Source of the DNA: an uncultured Clostridia bacterium
GTDB taxonomy: Bacteria > Bacillota > Clostridia > Christensenellales > UBA1242
Assembly (NCBI GenBank): GCA_937914725.1
Contig: CALDMJ010000091.1
Span: 1-10,829 of the forward strand
DNA: 10,829 nt
Direction: 5' to 3'
Shown here: in pieces, positions 1-7,588 of the stretch
How the letters are laid out: every line of letters starts with the position of its first letter
Numbering within the stretch: the first letter of the stretch is position 1
The notes under the pieces: generated by a model
Database searches by the model: none
What the model saw: the letters and a program-made list of their open reading frames with translations, nothing else
Told to the model about the DNA's origin: nothing
Translations under genes and position numbers: made by a program

Positions 1-720
1 AATGTATTACATTATATTCTATAACCATATAATCTAATAAAATACTGCTTTGCAACATATTTCCTTATGATCAAACAGCGTATCAATTATACAATTAATT
101 GATTTGTGGGTATTTGACATACGATTTTGCAACTAGATATACATTTTTTCTGCGACATACCATATTTATGCAAACCAATGTACTTGCAAGTATATAAAGA
201 GGCTAGCGGCGGGACTCAAATCCAATAAAATGCATTTGCCCGAACGAATGCACTAACGCGACTTGTCTATTATTACTATATCCATTATATAAACAAAAGT
301 AAGAATTATCTTCATTTTGCGTCAAATTATTTTCATTTATGTAGGGGAGGGGAGGGGAGAATCTACAAAGTGCGCCCTATGCTATATTAACAAAATTGCA
401 GCCACAAACAATGCTATTTAATACACCAATTATATACTGAACTAATAAAAGCATATATTTGCTACTATTTAATATATAACAAAGCATTTATCACTATGTT
501 GTCATTCAAAGCTATTTAAATTTATCAAAATTCGCATCCCCACACAAAATTTGCGGCATTAAATGTGTCAGTTTCGTTTCCAAAAACGCTTTAAATTATA
601 TAAATCATTCTATACTCTAAAAGGGTACTGTAAACAATAAATATTGACAAGTTGTGCTATATATACGCTACCACTTAAGTAAATATGTTAATTATGACAT
701 TGTTATGCACGCTGAACGCC
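1..720. other. AT-rich intergenic stretch, no gene recognised
   Basis: I find no convincing coding region on either strand here. Visible structure is minor. One stem-loop lies at 231-252, with 8-nt arms TGCATTTG and CGAATGCA (one wobble pair) around a 6-nt loop. One purine run lies at 344-357, with three GGGG blocks separated by single A residues. The stretch adjoins the parS cluster and may be part of a larger origin-proximal non-coding region that continues beyond the window, which is inference. Confidence 0.5.
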
Positions 721-725
721 CCAAT

Positions 726-1139
726 TGTTTCACGTGAAACACTACATTCTTGCTACAATTTACTATGGTAAAAAATAATTAATTATTGACTAACATTTAT
801 ACAATGTTTCACGTGAAACATTGTTCAGTTCTTCAATTTAGTAGTGTTTTACGTGAAAGAATATCTACTTTTAATATCATATAAACAATGTGCGATATAT
901 AATAATGATACAATATATAATTATTTAATAACACCATATGAAACAAATAAATATAACACAAAAGCATATTAACATCCGCAAAATGTTTCACGTGAAACAC
1001 ATAGGTTAAATTTATATCTAGTCATAATAAGTATAGTATAGAATGTTTCACGTGAAACATTCTATTAATATTAGAAAACAATTTAATTCGTCTTCACTAT
1101 AGTAAATTATATCAACAATGCAGTGTTTCACGTGAAACA
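726..1139. promoter_or_regulatory. parS: parS centromere cluster (five perfect sites, one degenerate)
   Basis: The 16-bp palindrome TGTTTCACGTGAAACA, which matches the Bacillus-type parS consensus, occurs perfectly at 726-741, 805-820, 984-999, 1044-1059 and 1124-1139. A sixth copy at 845-860 (TGTTTTACGTGAAAGA) differs at two positions. ParB binds parS and loads as a CTP-dependent clamp to form the partition complex that ParA moves. The cluster lies just past the 3' end of parB. Three sites sit in longer perfect palindromes: 801-824, 1038-1065 and 1119-1144. Confidence 0.96.
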
Positions 1140-1145
1140 CTGCAA

Positions 1146-1185
1146 AGAAAAATGCTATAAATGTCATCATTTATAGCATTTTTCT
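1146..1185 (-). terminator. Rho-independent terminator of the parA-parB unit
   Basis: A perfect 18-bp stem (1146-1163 with 1168-1185) closes a 4-nt loop. Read on the minus strand the second arm ends in TTTTTCT, giving a U-rich tail 22 bases past the parB stop codon. The A/T-rich ends of the stem would also let it work on the plus strand. It directly adjoins the last parS palindrome. Confidence 0.85.
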
Positions 1186-1207
1186 ATTATAAATCAATAT
1201 TAGTGCA

Positions 1208-2128
1208 TTAGCTCATTCTATTTTTTAAATAATCAATCAAATCACATATCCTATTCAAGTCGTCTTTACTAAAGTAATCGATATAGATGCGCCCTTTGTG
1301 GTCGCTGCCAAGCACAGAAACCTTTGTAGAAAACACTTTTTGCATATCGCTGACCATTTCTTTAAGTTCCAAAGATTGTTCACGTTCTAATTTGCGTTTC
1401 TTTACGGGTGGGTTTAATATATCTTTTACAGCCTTTTCTAAATCACGAACTGACATTTTACCTTCACTCGCGCGAAGGGCAAGAGCATATTGTGCCGTAG
1501 GGTCGCTTATTGCGACCAAAGTACGCGCGTGCCCTGCAGAAAGCTTTCCGCTTTCCACCAATTTCATTACTTCACCTGTCAATGAAAGTAAACGAAGGGT
1601 ATTTGCAATCGCGGAACGACTTTTCCCGATTCTATCAGCAACTTCATCTTGAGTCATATTGTATTCAAGCATAACATCTTTTAGGGCGCGTGCTGTTTCA
1701 ATAGGGTTCAAATCCTCTCTTTGCAAGTTTTCAATCAATGCTATTTCTTTAATTTGTCTTTCTGTGTAATCTTTAACAATTGCAGGGATTGTTTTAAGTC
1801 CAGCCATTTGACTTGCTCTAAATCGGCGTTCGCCAGCAATTATAATGTAACCACCGTCAATATGTTTTGCAAGTACTATTGGTTGAATAACACCGTGCAT
1901 TTTGATTGAATCGCGCAATTCTTCAAGTGCTATTTTGTCAAAGTTTTTACGTGGTTGATTTGGGTTTGCCTGTATTTTGTTCAGTTCTATCTCTAAAACT
2001 CCCGTATCAACTTGTTTTATATTGTTTTTTGTTTCATACTTTTTTATTTGTTCTTCTTGTTTATTGTCGTCCTCTTCATAAACTGAAAACAACGCGTCAA
2101 GTCCTTTTCCTAATCCCTTTTTAATCAT
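1208..2128 (-). CDS. parB: Chromosome partitioning protein ParB (Spo0J family)
   Basis: This is the 306-aa centromere-binding CTPase that recognises parS, spreads as a sliding clamp, and helps segregate the origin and load SMC. The N-terminus (KGLGKGLDALF, residues 4-14) is typical of the family and is the part that stimulates ParA. The ParB/Srx domain covers about residues 43-145, with the GERRFRA nucleotide-binding motif at 99-105 and ENLQREDLNPIE at 133-144. The parS-reading helix-turn-helix is at about 158-180, and the C-terminus is the likely dimer domain. The ATG overlaps the parA stop by one base (TAATG). An AAAGGAG at 2135-2141, 6 nt upstream, supports this start. It is probably co-transcribed and translationally coupled with parA, and its target sites lie just downstream. 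Noc is the main alternative, but five perfect parS sites nearby favour ParB. Confidence 0.97.
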   Translation of the reverse strand: MIKKGLGKGLDALFSVYEEDDNKQEEQIKKYETKNNIKQVDTGVLEIELNKIQANPNQPRKNFDKIALEELRDSIKMHGVIQPIVLAKHIDGGYIIIAGERRFRASQMAGLKTIPAIVKDYTERQIKEIALIENLQREDLNPIETARALKDVMLEYNMTQDEVADRIGKSRSAIANTLRLLSLTGEVMKLVESGKLSAGHARTLVAISDPTAQYALALRASEGKMSVRDLEKAVKDILNPPVKKRKLEREQSLELKEMVSDMQKVFSTKVSVLGSDHKGRIYIDYFSKDDLNRICDLIDYLKNRMS

Positions 2129-2901
2129 TACGCTCTCCTTTTATTTTTATTTAGAAATTCTTCAGCCATAGCGCGATATGCAAGCGCACCCGAACATTTG
2201 CTATCATACAAATATACTGGGACACCATGGCTAGGTGCTTCAGCAAGTCTAATATTGCGTGGAATAGTTGTTTCAAACACTTTTTTACCAAAATACTGTT
2301 TAATTTGTTCCGAAACTTGTTGCACGAGGTTTGAGCGGTTATCCTTCATTGTCATTATAACTCCTTCAATCTCTAGTTCAGGATTTAAATGCTTTTTGAC
2401 AAGTTTAACCGTATTCATCAACTGACTTAAACCCTCAAGCGCATAAAATTCGCATTGAATAGGAATTAAAACAGTGTCCGAAGCCGAAAGCGCATTGATT
2501 GTTAATAGCCCTAAGGAAGGTGGACAATCAATCATAATGAAATCAAATTCATCTTTAACCTCCGCCAAACTCTCCTTTAAGACCTTTTCACGATTATTTA
2601 CAGCGACCAACTCAATTTCAGCACCAGCCAAATCGACTGTTGCAGGCAAAATTGAAAGGTTTTTGACCATTGTTTTTGAAATGGCTTCTTTGATAGGGCA
2701 TTCGCCATCTAAAACGCTGTAAATCGTTTTCAAATTATTCCCTTTTTCAACTCCAAGTCCACTTGATGCGTTCCCTTGTGGGTCCATATCAACAAGTAAA
2801 GTCTTTTTTCCAGAAGCCGCAATAAATGCAGACAAGTTCACACACGTCGTCGTCTTTCCAACGCCGCCTTTTTGGTTTACAAATGAAATTATTTTTCCCA
2901 T
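2128..2901 (-). CDS. parA: Chromosome partitioning ATPase ParA (Soj family)
   Basis: This is a deviant Walker ATPase that binds DNA non-specifically as an ATP dimer, pulls ParB-parS complexes, and in Bacillus also regulates DnaA. From the chosen start it is 257 aa, a normal Soj length. The deviant Walker A KGGVGKTT is at residues 11-18, the VDMDPQGN motif at about 37-44, and the Walker B FIMIDCPPSLG at about 116-126. An in-frame ATG exists at 2907 (giving MFMGK), but the AAGGAG at 2908-2913 would then touch the start codon. It lies 6 nt from the ATG at 2901, so 2901 is preferred. An extended -10 promoter lies about 30 bases upstream. The parB gene follows with a 1-base overlap. Confidence 0.96.
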   Translation of the reverse strand: MGKIISFVNQKGGVGKTTTCVNLSAFIAASGKKTLLVDMDPQGNASSGLGVEKGNNLKTIYSVLDGECPIKEAISKTMVKNLSILPATVDLAGAEIELVAVNNREKVLKESLAEVKDEFDFIMIDCPPSLGLLTINALSASDTVLIPIQCEFYALEGLSQLMNTVKLVKKHLNPELEIEGVIMTMKDNRSNLVQQVSEQIKQYFGKKVFETTIPRNIRLAEAPSHGVPVYLYDSKCSGALAYRAMAEEFLNKNKRRA

Positions 2902-2928
2902 AAACATCTCCTTATATTTATTTTATAT

Positions 2929-2937
2929 ATTATAACA
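2929..2937 (-). promoter_or_regulatory. Extended -10 promoter of parA-parB
   Basis: On the minus strand the sequence reads TGTTATAAT, a full extended -10 element (TG, one base, TATAAT). There is no good -35 hexamer at 16-18 bp, which is tolerated by extended -10 promoters. Transcription would start near 2922, giving a leader of about 20 nt that contains the AAGGAG ribosome site. Confidence 0.6.
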
Positions 2938-3080
2938 CCTTTTTCAAAAAAAATCACTTCTTTAATACAAAAAGTATTATAACTCCTCAAATTTTTTATA
3001 TCAAAATTTTTGAAATTCTTTTCCACGCCACAACATATGCGCGTTTTCAAACTTTCCCCCGAAGTGAAGTTCGTTAACTA

Positions 3081-3107
3081 TAACAAAAATACACATTATT
3101 TTTGTTA
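3081..3107. repeat. Stem-loop in the mnmG-parA spacer
   Basis: A perfect 10-bp inverted repeat (TAACAAAAAT at 3081-3090 and ATTTTTGTTA at 3098-3107) encloses a 7-nt loop. Outer GTTAA and TTAAC segments could extend it past an internal loop. There is no run of T long enough to call it a terminator, and its role is unknown. Confidence 0.5.
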
Positions 3108-3153
3108 AGTACTTAACTAAAATAATAATGCGACAAAATCTAATTTTGCGAAC

Positions 3154-3251
3154 CCCTCAAAAAGTGGGGGTATTTTAGAGTTTTTTATGTTATATGACAT
3201 AATACTCGACTTGTGTTTGTATCTTTCAAATTTACCCCCACTTTTTGAGGG
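3154..3251. repeat. 98-bp segment bounded by perfect 19-bp inverted repeats
   Basis: CCCTCAAAAAGTGGGGGTA at 3154-3172 is repeated exactly as its reverse complement at 3233-3251, with 60 bp between. This is much more G/C-structured than the surrounding AT-rich spacer. The form resembles a small MITE or a large stem-loop, but I see no flanking target duplication and no coding content. It lies about 220-320 bp upstream of the parA promoter. Confidence 0.7.
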
Positions 3252-3382
3252 TATAAGGCACAAAACCGATGTCAAAATTTGTCTATTTATGAACTTGTAC
3301 TTGCAAAAACAGTTCATATTATACTTATTTTAGAATTTAAAAATAACCTTCTTTTAACAAACAATCACACCAGTATATTGAA

Positions 3383-3391
3383 TTTTTCACA
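3383..3391 (+). promoter_or_regulatory. Possible isolated DnaA box
   Basis: TTTTTCACA fits the relaxed DnaA-box consensus TTWTNCACA. A weaker 8/9 match, TTTTCCACG, is at 3019-3027. Single relaxed 9-mers are expected by chance in AT-rich DNA, and I see no cluster of perfect TTATCCACA boxes in the window. Confidence 0.2.
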
Positions 3392-3423
3392 GTTTAAAAA
3401 TTATCTTATTACTTGTTTTCAAT

Positions 3424-3447
3424 AAAAAAAAGACGGCAAATGCCGTC
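3424..3447 (-). terminator. Rho-independent terminator of mnmG
   Basis: On the minus strand a GACGGC stem, an ATTT loop and a GCCGTC stem are followed at once by eight T residues (plus-strand A at 3424-3431). It begins 19 bases past the mnmG stop codon. The placement separates mnmG from parA, so parA needs its own promoter. Confidence 0.9.
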
Positions 3448-3465
3448 AAAAACGCATAAATTACA

Positions 3466-5343
3466 CTAATTATTGAAGTTTTTCTTTAAATATATAAGCA
3501 AAACTGAGATATCAGCGGGGTTAACGCCCGAAATGCGGCTTGCTTGTCCTAGCGTGAGTGGTTTTATTTTACTAAGTTTTTGTCTCGCTTCAATTCTAAG
3601 TCCGTCTATATTAATATAATCAAGGTTAGGGTCAAGTTTTTGATTTTCAGCACGGTTTTGTTGATCTATTTGAATTTGTTGTCTTTTTAAATATCCCTCA
3701 TACTTTATTTCCGTATTCACTTCACCCAAAACAGATTTATCAAATTCATCAAAAATATGGAAACAATCATTGAAAGAATAAATATCCACATTTGCACGTT
3801 TAAGCAAACTCTCAATAGTTGCGCCCGTTTGCAGTGGCGATTCATCCTTACTGATTAAATAATTATTTATTTTTTCATCAGGTTTTAGCGTGTTTTTCGC
3901 GATATTTTTTACTTTTTCTATGTTTTTTACCTTATTTTTATATATTTCATATTGTTTTTCGCCGACAAGCCCAACGCGGTGACCGTATTCCGTCAATCGC
4001 AAGTCGCAATTGTCTTGCCTAAGTTGCAATCTAAATTCCGCGCGCGAAGTCATCATTCGATAAGGTTCATTTGTTCCTTTCGTCACAAGGTCATCAATCA
4101 AAACACCGATGTAACTTTCCGAGCGTTTGAGAATAAGGGGATCTTCATTACGCATTTTGAGGCTTGCATTTATTCCTGCAATCAAACCTTGCGCACCCGC
4201 TTCCTCATAACCCGATGTTCCGTTGATTTGTCCAGCAAAATATAGTCCGTCAATGTCTTTACTTTCAAGTGTCGGCAAAAGTTTCGTACTATCAATGCAG
4301 TCATATTCAATCGCGTAGCCGTCACGCATAATAAATGTTTTTTCAAGACCAGTCATTGATTGCACAGTTTTTCTTTGAACATCCACCGGTAGTGAAGTCC
4401 CAAATCCCTGCAAATACCATTCATTTGTAGATGCGCTCTCAGGTTCCAAAAATAGTTGATGCCTTTCTTTATCAGCAAAACGCATAACTTTATCCTCAAT
4501 TGAAGGGCAGTAGCGCGCGCCCACACCGTGAATAGAACCATTGTATAGCGGGGCACGATGTATGTTTGCCTTTATAATGTTATGAGAATTTTCATTTGTG
4601 TAAACTAAATAGCAAGGTGATATGTTAGGTTTTTTGTTTTCTGTCAAGACTGAAAAGTTTTGAATATTGTCATCGCCAACTTGAATTTCAAGTTTGTCAA
4701 AATCGATTGTCCGCGCATCCAAACGAGGCGGCGTTCCTGTCTTAAATCTGCGAAGCTCAAATCCAAGTTTTGTCAGCGAAGCCGACAAAAAGCTTGCTTG
4801 CTTAAATCCGCTCGGTCCAATATTTTCAATATACTCGCCAATGATTATTTTAGATTTCAAATATACACCCGTACAAACTACAATCGTTTTGCACCCAAAT
4901 TTTTCATTTGTAGCAGTAATGACGCCACAGACTTTTCCGTTATCGACTAAAATTTCTTTGACTTCACCCTGTTTTAAAAAAAGGTTGTCTTGATTTTCCA
5001 TTATAGATTTAGTAACTTTGTGATACTCAACCTTATCGACCTGCGCACGCAAACTGTGCACTGCAGGACCTTTGCCAAGATTAAGCATCTTGATTTGTAG
5101 AAGTGTCTCATCAGCAGTGCGTCCCATCTGTCCGCCAAGTGCATCCATTTCGCAAACCAAATGCCCCTTTGCCGAACCACCTATCGACGGGTTGCACGCC
5201 AAAAATCCAACCGCCTCAAGATTTATAGTCAAAACCAACGTTTTGTGCCCAAGCCGCGCCAGCGCCAACCCCGCCTCACTACCCGCGTGCCCCGCACCAA
5301 TAACTATTGCATCATAGTTTTCATAATCTATGTTATTATTCAT
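3466..5343 (-). CDS. mnmG: tRNA uridine-5-carboxymethylaminomethyl modification enzyme MnmG (GidA)
   Basis: This FAD- and NADH-dependent partner of MnmE installs the carboxymethylaminomethyl/aminomethyl group at C5 of wobble U34 in tRNAs reading NNA/NNG codons. From the chosen start it is 625 aa, the usual family length. The FAD-binding GAGHAG is at residues 16-21, followed by the family signatures CNPSIGGSAKGH and LNLGKGPAVHSLRAQVDK. The C-terminal PLTLGQASRISGVNP region contacts MnmE and tRNA. The frame is open to 5376, but GGAGG at 5349-5353 is 5 nt from the ATG at 5343 (2 nt from the ATG at 5346), so 5343 is preferred. A leader of about 125 nt with tandem repeats precedes it. No rsmG follows, unlike in many Bacillota. 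Confidence 0.97.
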   Translation of the reverse strand: MNNNIDYENYDAIVIGAGHAGSEAGLALARLGHKTLVLTINLEAVGFLACNPSIGGSAKGHLVCEMDALGGQMGRTADETLLQIKMLNLGKGPAVHSLRAQVDKVEYHKVTKSIMENQDNLFLKQGEVKEILVDNGKVCGVITATNEKFGCKTIVVCTGVYLKSKIIIGEYIENIGPSGFKQASFLSASLTKLGFELRRFKTGTPPRLDARTIDFDKLEIQVGDDNIQNFSVLTENKKPNISPCYLVYTNENSHNIIKANIHRAPLYNGSIHGVGARYCPSIEDKVMRFADKERHQLFLEPESASTNEWYLQGFGTSLPVDVQRKTVQSMTGLEKTFIMRDGYAIEYDCIDSTKLLPTLESKDIDGLYFAGQINGTSGYEEAGAQGLIAGINASLKMRNEDPLILKRSESYIGVLIDDLVTKGTNEPYRMMTSRAEFRLQLRQDNCDLRLTEYGHRVGLVGEKQYEIYKNKVKNIEKVKNIAKNTLKPDEKINNYLISKDESPLQTGATIESLLKRANVDIYSFNDCFHIFDEFDKSVLGEVNTEIKYEGYLKRQQIQIDQQNRAENQKLDPNLDYINIDGLRIEARQKLSKIKPLTLGQASRISGVNPADISVLLIYLKKNFNN

Positions 5344-5361
5344 CATTTCCTCCAAATTTTT

Positions 5362-5387
5362 AAACAAGCAGCACATACTGCTTGTTT
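5362..5387. other. Stem-loop just upstream of the mnmG ribosome-binding site
   Basis: AAACAAGCAG (5362-5371) pairs with CTGCTTGTTT (5378-5387) around a 6-nt loop. On the plus strand the stem runs into further T residues, so it would act as a terminator for antisense transcription. On the minus strand it lies in the mnmG leader about 8 nt upstream of the GGAGG, with only a weak T tail. It could be a stabilising or attenuating structure. Confidence 0.6.
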
Positions 5388-5455
5388 TTTATATTTTTTC
5401 CGCGAAAAACACGTTTTTTTATATTTTTTCCGCGAAAAACACGTTTTTTTATGTT
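5388..5455. repeat. 30-bp tandem repeats in the mnmG leader
   Basis: A 30-bp unit containing CCGCGAAAAACACG followed by a T-rich tract is repeated with exact period 30 (CGCGAAAAACACG at 5401-5413 and 5431-5443). A partial unit lies before it and a decayed one after it. Each unit carries a small TTTTTC-CGC-GAAAAA palindrome. The repeats lie between the predicted mnmG promoter and the mnmG start. Confidence 0.8.
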
Positions 5456-5475
5456 CTTTTTGTGATTTCCTATAC

Positions 5476-5504
5476 TTTATATATATAAGCAATTTTTATT
5501 CCAA
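5476..5504 (-). promoter_or_regulatory. Candidate promoter of mnmG
   Basis: On the minus strand TTGGAA (5499-5504) and TATAAA (5476-5481) are separated by 17 bp, a plausible housekeeping sigma promoter. An inverted repeat CCAACA-TTT-TGTTGG at 5501-5515 overlaps the -35 and could be an operator, which is inference. Transcription would start near 5469. Confidence 0.4.
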
Positions 5505-5589
5505 CATTTTGTTGGACTCCTATGCTATCGTAATTATCGAACAATATATTGATAAATGCCACAACAACTGAAATATGCGTCAACGCTCA

Positions 5590-5822
5590 GCAATCTCACA
5601 ACACCGCACCAATAGCACCAGCCACAGGCTATCACAGCCGAGAACCCAAACAGGTAGAATAAGTATACTATGCCGTCCACACAAGTAAATTATACGTACT
5701 GACATTACCCTCACCCGTGACATATATCAACAAGAAGTAAAGTAAGTAAAATAAATCGTAGTTAGCCAACCAAAAAAGTAAATTACTAGTAGGAATAGTT
5801 GCCACAACACTGCACTATCGCA
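5590..5822 (-). repeat. Degenerate hairpin-repeat array downstream of mnmE
   Basis: Read on the minus strand, the array begins at the mnmE stop codon with a TGCG-ATAG-TGCA hairpin (5811-5822). After a diverged stretch it shows the family body: GACGGCATA (on the plus strand just past the GCCGTC at 5672-5677), then a TATTCTACC tract, TTCTCGG and a GGCT/AGCC hairpin at 5627-5639. The order and spacing match the cleaner copies upstream of mnmE and around dnaA. It has decayed more than they have. I find no coding region here. Confidence 0.55.
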
Positions 5823-7175
5823 TTATTTGCCAAGACAAAATTTTGAGAATATAGTGTCAATAATATCCTCAATGTCACCATAACCAACAATCGCGGAAAG
5901 AGCCGAATAGGCATCCATAATATCGCACGCAACACAATCAAGCGTAACAAAATCAATGTTGTCAAGCGCGCGCGAAATATTCTGACGCGCGGAATTCAGC
6001 AATTCATAATGTCGCTGATTCAAAATAATACTTGCATCTAAATTAAATTCTTTTGACACAGTGATTTCAAAGATTTTTTCTTTGAGTCTCAATATATCAT
6101 CGCTATTTTTTGCCGAAATTACAATAAAATGTTCATTTTTTAATGTTTTTTTGATGTTTTCTTCAAATTTGTGTTGATTTATCAAATCTGATTTATTAAA
6201 AACAAGTAAACGCTTTTTGTCGTTTGTCTCGCTCAGAATCGCATCCAAGTTTGCCAAGTCAGAGCAATCAAACACGCCCAAAACCAAATCACTGACCGCA
6301 ATGTTTTGTTTTGTACGTTCTATGCCGATTTTCTCAATCGCATTTTCGCTTTCACGAATACCCGCTGTATCCACAATATTGAAACGCATATCCTTATATA
6401 TATAAGAATCTTTTATTGCATCAGTAGTCGTGCCGGCGATATCAGTAACAATTGCCACATCGCAATTCATAAGGCCATTCATAATCGATGACTTGCCAAC
6501 ATTGGGTTGTCCTACCAAGCAAACATTTATTCCGTTTTTGATAAGGCGACCATAATTATATGAGTCAATAAGCTTATCAATTGCGCGATTTAAATTTTCA
6601 AGCAATGCTTTAATTTTTTCGGCAGTTTTAAGTTCGTCATCGTGTTCGGGATAGTCCAGCGTAACATTGATTTGCGCCAAACAATCTTTCAAATTGTCGA
6701 TGAAACCATTAATTTGCGTAGAAAATGCGCCATTTATTAGGTTTTTGCTCGCAATTAGTTCTGCATTTGACTGTGCATTGATGTAGTCCATCAAACTTTC
6801 GGCTTCATTTAATGACAGTTTACCATTCATAAATGCGCGCTTTGTGAACTCGCCACGCTCTGCCATAGTTGCGCCTAATTGCAAACACTGTTTGACGATT
6901 TCGTTGACAATCATAATTCCGCCGTGAACTTGAAATTCGACGACGTCTTCACCCGTATATGAGTGCGGAGCTTTGAAGTATACGACAAAGCCGTGCTCGT
7001 CTAGTTTTTCGGTTTTTATTTTGCCAAGATACATATATCTCGGTTGTTCGATGTTTTTGTTGAACATTTTTGTTGCAATCGAGAGGCTTTTTTCACCACT
7101 TAGGCGGACAATTCCGACGCCTGCGCTCCCGATTGGCGTTGCTATTGCAACGATTGTTTTTTCGTTATTTTCCAT
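5823..7175 (-). CDS. mnmE: tRNA modification GTPase MnmE (TrmE)
   Basis: This is the G-protein partner of MnmG in wobble-U34 modification. It binds a formyl/methylene-tetrahydrofolate one-carbon donor through its N-terminal domain, and its G domains dimerise in a potassium-dependent way. At 450 aa it is full length. The N-terminal folate domain is about residues 1-118. The helical domain holds the inserted G domain, with P-loop GQPNVGKS at 222-229, G2 DIAGTTTD at 245-252, G3 DTAG at 269-272, G4 NKSD at 327-330 and SAK at 354-356. The protein ends in the diagnostic CLGK, with the conserved cysteine at 447. The start codon lies 5 nt past a TATAAT box, so the mRNA is probably leaderless. Hairpin repeats adjoin both ends of the gene. 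MnmG lies about 480 bp downstream and seems to have its own promoter. Confidence 0.97.
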   Translation of the reverse strand: MENNEKTIVAIATPIGSAGVGIVRLSGEKSLSIATKMFNKNIEQPRYMYLGKIKTEKLDEHGFVVYFKAPHSYTGEDVVEFQVHGGIMIVNEIVKQCLQLGATMAERGEFTKRAFMNGKLSLNEAESLMDYINAQSNAELIASKNLINGAFSTQINGFIDNLKDCLAQINVTLDYPEHDDELKTAEKIKALLENLNRAIDKLIDSYNYGRLIKNGINVCLVGQPNVGKSSIMNGLMNCDVAIVTDIAGTTTDAIKDSYIYKDMRFNIVDTAGIRESENAIEKIGIERTKQNIAVSDLVLGVFDCSDLANLDAILSETNDKKRLLVFNKSDLINQHKFEENIKKTLKNEHFIVISAKNSDDILRLKEKIFEITVSKEFNLDASIILNQRHYELLNSARQNISRALDNIDFVTLDCVACDIMDAYSALSAIVGYGDIEDIIDTIFSKFCLGK

Positions 7176-7180
7176 ACCAT

Positions 7181-7209
7181 ATTATAGCACCTTTCTCCCC
7201 AAAATACAA
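7181..7209 (-). promoter_or_regulatory. mnmE promoter predicting a leaderless mRNA
   Basis: On the minus strand TTGTAT (7204-7209), 17 bp, and an extended -10 TGCTATAAT (hexamer at 7181-7186) lead to the ATG at 7175 after only 5 bases. Transcription should start at or within a base of the start codon. An AAAGGTG lies in the promoter spacer, 12 nt from the ATG, which is too far for a good ribosome site. The hairpin-repeat array starts immediately outside the -35. Confidence 0.6.
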
Positions 7210-7210
7210 G

Positions 7211-7455
7211 TGTGCGGCATAGACCGCGGCTGCAGGTGCAGTTCCTACAAGTATTTCACTTGTAGAGGCGGCAAGCCTATGTACTTTCTACCTACTTTTA
7301 TTCTCGTCGGGGATAGCCCCGCTGCTGTGGTTACTGTCACTACAAGCAATTTACTTATTGAGACGACATACTTATACACTTTCTATATATATTCATTCTC
7401 GGTGGGGATAGCCCCGCTGCTGGCGCGGTAGCGCACGGCTGTGGATACTGGTGGG
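7211..7455 (+). repeat. Hairpin-repeat array upstream of mnmE
   Basis: Units of about 95 bp are read on the plus strand, away from mnmE. Hairpins are GCGG/CCGC (7214-7227), CGGGG-ATAG-CCCCG (7308-7321), TGGGG-ATAG-CCCCG (7403-7416) and GCGCG-GTAG-CGCAC (7423-7436). CGGGG-ATAG and TGGGG-ATAG are 95 bp apart, and ACTTTCTA at 7283-7290 and 7378-7385 keeps the same period. The last hairpin is followed by the core GGATACTGGTGGG. A more decayed continuation with GATAGCACTTGTACTT and GAAGCCCTGCTACTAG-like pieces runs to about 7565. No gene is visible. Confidence 0.85.
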
Positions 7456-7588
7456 TATCTATGAATTACATTTGTCGACGGATAGCACTTGTACTTTTTA
7501 CATAATTAATATTTTAGGTAAAAGTAGAAAGAGAAGCCCTGCTACTAGTGCGGCAAAGTGTGGCGTGTAAAAATGATGATATTTAGTT

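Noticed and set aside
196..265. tRNA-like segment (GGGACTCAAATCC resembling a T-arm)
   Set aside because: No acceptor stem, D-arm or anticodon arm can be assembled on either strand around it.
344..357. G-quadruplex candidate
   Set aside because: Only three GGGG runs are present, so the canonical four-run pattern is not met.
3154..3251. Insertion sequence or MITE call
   Set aside because: No transposase and no flanking direct repeat were seen; it is kept only as an inverted repeat.
3117..3317. Minus-strand 66-codon open frame between parA and mnmG
   Set aside because: Much of it is made by the 19-bp inverted repeat. There is no ribosome site or promoter, and the composition does not look like a protein.
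7435..7450. DnaA-box-like TGTGGATAC
   Set aside because: It lies in the conserved core of the hairpin-repeat family, where other copies read CAGATAC, so the resemblance is best explained by repeat drift.
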